Below, one piece after another: positions 61,870 to 64,000 of a DNA stretch of 64,000 nt. The notes under the pieces are model-generated. The model was not told the DNA's origin and ran no database searches. It saw nothing but the letters and a program-made list of their open reading frames with translations. The stretch is from the NCBI GenBank assembly GCA_003864495.1, contig ML133455.1:1736001-1800000 (forward strand), read 5' to 3'. This DNA comes from Nemopilema nomurai. Taxonomy: Eukaryota > Cnidaria > Scyphozoa > Rhizostomeae > Rhizostomatidae. The number at the start of each line of letters is the position of its first letter. Within the stretch, counting starts at the first letter, position 1. The position numbers and the translations under genes were made by a program.

Positions 61870-63097
61870 GTTTCTTGCTTCTTCCAATATTAGAGACCTG
61901 GCTACTTTTCTGGGCTTTGGTAACCACAAAATGGCAATCTTTATAAGCAAAAGGGACTAAGGAACCTTCGAAGATCAGCTATTATAAAAAACTAAATGGG
62001 GAAGGTATTTCGAGGCACCTTTATCTACGAAATCTACAGGTGTGGCATTTCTTCAAAATGAGGTAATAACTAAATAAATTTATTATGATTGTCCATTGTA
62101 ATTTAAAAGTTGGAAGAACGGTTTCACATCCTGCAAATAATTAGAAATTTCTTTCTTCATAATTTCTTTAACAGTGCATAGGTATGCAAAAATCATATCT
62201 TGAAGTTCTGCAGTACAAAACAATTATTTATAGAAAACCAAAAGCTCAACATTTGTGAATCTCCAATCAAAACCCTAACTGATTTGAAATAGTTTTTATA
62301 GAAAAGGCGAAAATTGTTTTTTAAAGCGTACACTCGTCACAAATTTCTGACAATTTTTGGCGCCCCTGTTATCAATTGCCCAACCCCCCTTCAAATATTT
62401 CCTGGATCCACCTATGCAACAGATAATGTACTCCAAAGGATGTAAGTTGAACTACAATCCCGGAAAATTTTTTTGATACAAGTTGCAATTTCTGCAATTT
62501 TCTACTCTATGTCCCCCCTATATGGTTCTATCATTTCTCCTTGAAAATCATGCGCTCAAAATTGAATTAGGAGAGGGAAGTTTTTTTAAAGGAAAGTGAA
62601 GATATTTTAGCTTTCCTTGAAAGTCTCAACCATTTTTGTCCGGGATTGTAGATTGGGGGAAATGTGGTCAAGAAGCTATTTGGTCAGAAATAAATCTAAA
62701 CAATCGCGAAAATGGAAAACATGAAAGGTTTCACTTGGTCATGGCTCTGAATTGAGAAGGTTATTTAGATTTCAAAGTGCACTTTGAACAATTGCATTGA
62801 TTTGTTATACTTTGCAGCCTGAACTTGTTTGGTCCTTGAGGCTGCCTCGATTCCAAGCACTGGCTTTGTGCCACCAACAACATGCAACAGGTGGAAAGTT
62901 GACGATCCAGACTGAAAGGCTCTTCGTGAAATGTGTTAGTGAATAACTAAACAAACCGTTTACACGACCTTTCTCCGTTATTTGGATTTGCTTGGCACGG
63001 CAGCCAAAGCGTACTCACAGCAGAGGCTCAACCTCGTGCTCAGAAATACTGGAAGTTCTTGCTTGGAATGTAGGATATTTGAGCTCAAGCCTCAATC
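61870..63097. other. GIPC upstream region
   Basis: Intergenic. It contains a Tc1-type MITE (62455-62648) and, just before it, CCTGGATCCACCTATG (62401 onward), which resembles one hAT terminus without a partner. The last few hundred bases should include the GIPC promoter and 5' UTR. Confidence 0.4.
62455..62648. mobile_element. 194-bp Tc1/mariner-type MITE
   Basis: Bounded by TA at 62453-62454 and 62649-62650. The termini are inverted copies: CAATCCCGGAAAATTTTTTT on the left, and CAATCCCGGACAAAAATGG as the inverse of the right. The CTACAATCCCGGACAAAA style is common among Tc1/mariner MITEs. No coding capacity. Confidence 0.8.
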
Positions 63098-63454
63098 ATG
63101 CCTCTGTTTAGCAAGAAAGGATCGTTTGCTACGTCCAAGCAAAGCAAGGGAGAGTCAAAGAAAAAGGGGAAAGAAAATGGCTCAAAACTGCCAAAAGCTG
63201 AAGAAGTTGCTGAGAACAATAGTAATGTAGGTGGCGCTGAAACTGAAAAGGGCCGCCTAGGCCCTACGGACGGCGCAGAGCATGCCGCGAAGGGAAGCGA
63301 CGAGACAGCAACAGAAGCGCAGCAACTCGCAAAAAGACTCATTTTCCATGCTCAACTTGCTCATGGAAGCCCAACAGGGAAAATAGAAAACTTTAGCAAC
63401 GTAAAAGAGCTTTACCAAAGAATAGGTGATTCGTTCGAGATTTCCCCATCTGAG
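63098..63454 (+). CDS. GIPC: GIPC PDZ-adaptor homologue, first coding exon (3' partial)
   Basis: The exon runs from ATG 63098 to a GTAAAT donor at 63455, 119 codons in phase 0. Residues 1 to about 75 are Lys/Glu/Gly-rich and disordered, as in GIPC N-termini. From about 76 the conserved GH1 region begins: RLIFHAQLAHGSPTGKIENF, then SNVKELYQRIGDSFEISPSE. GIPC proteins bind receptors through a central PDZ domain and myosin VI through the C-terminal GH2 domain, acting in endocytic trafficking; those domains must lie to the right of the window. One copy is seen, so GIPC1, 2 or 3 cannot be distinguished, and a single pre-duplication orthologue is likely. The Met chosen is the only one before the conserved region. 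Confidence 0.93.
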
Positions 63455-64000
63455 GTAAATACACTAGATTCTGTCATTTGCTGCAAACGCGATTTGATTC
63501 AGCGATGGCAGAAAATACAGTAAACCAATCAATTTGTTATAAGACATTTGAAGGCAAGTTAAGCAGCGAGAAAACCTGTATCAATAATTTATAATAGTGC
63601 CTTTTTCATGGCATTGTTATAGTGAAGCCAGACAACTAAACATCTGCATTTTTACGTTCAATGGAGTGTATCTAATAGAACAAACCAGAAAGCAGTTAGA
63701 GTGCAGCCATTCCAAGGATCAAAATTTAATTCAAATTGTGAGCTAATGATTTATCAGTAAGCACTTATAACTAGGAAACCATACACAGTCATTAAAATGA
63801 AGACTAGGTGAATTATTAGAAAATATTTAAGATTACCCAAATGCTGCTTTTGGATCAAACATTCGTTTTTTAGGAGACAATAAATGTTAATTAAAATCAA
63901 ACTCTGCAAAAGGAAAGAGTCATTAGTTTATCATCCCAAATGATAGTGCAAAATTTTAGATTGCCAGGTTCAAAATGCAGTAATAAAGTATTGTTCATAT
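63455..64000. other. GIPC intron 1, cut by the window edge
   Basis: AT-rich sequence after the splice donor with no second exon before the right edge. Confidence 0.7.

Overview
This is a eukaryotic, animal-type genomic window. It is AT-rich, its genes are split into short exons with GT..AG introns of up to several kilobases, and it carries many small DNA-transposon remnants but no operons, rRNA, CRISPR array or convincing tRNA. The recognisable genes (ISCA1, a ZSWIM4/5/6-type SWIM-finger gene, CCDC24, GIPC) are metazoan. Base composition, intron density and MITE load would suit a cnidarian or another early-branching animal, but that placement is inference.

Layout, left to right. (1) 599-3999 (+): last five exons of an unidentified gene ending in an acidic, serine-rich, probably nuclear tail; a 978-bp DNA element sits in one intron. 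(2) 5404-7032 (-): a complete two-exon RING-finger/coiled-coil protein. (3) 7179-7848: a Tc1/mariner remnant with TA target-site duplication. (4) 8523-8824 (+): a possible two-exon micropeptide gene. (5) 9239-15778 (+): complete four-exon ISCA1, with a hAT-type MITE flanked by a perfect 8-bp duplication in intron 1. (6) 15779-21921: about 6 kb with no supported gene. (7) 21922-29089 (-): a whole ZSWIM4/5/6 homologue in four exons, with an apparent one-base frameshift in the last exon. (8) 29.1-43.1 kb: a gene desert with one orphan exon (38.4-38.7 kb, -) and several MITEs. (9) 43076-51467 (+): CCDC24, nine exons, start exon not found. (10) 53.3-61.6 kb (+): a cluster of small secreted proteins built from a signal-peptide exon plus one Cys/His-ended exon, with three first exons but only two second exons. 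(11) 63098 to the right edge (+): first coding exon of GIPC.

The genes do not form a pathway. ISCA1 acts in mitochondrial 4Fe-4S assembly, the ZSWIM protein is probably a ubiquitin-ligase substrate receptor, CCDC24 is a poorly characterised coiled-coil protein, and GIPC is a PDZ trafficking adaptor. The most novel item is the secreted-protein cluster: the first exons share a signal peptide, a D-P-K-[LF] helix, splice phase and promoter motifs, and the most 5' copy has no second exon of its own. It is therefore either a dead copy or an alternative first exon feeding the 57.3-kb second exon.

Exon boundaries were read by eye from splice sites, phase and homology. No search or computation was run.
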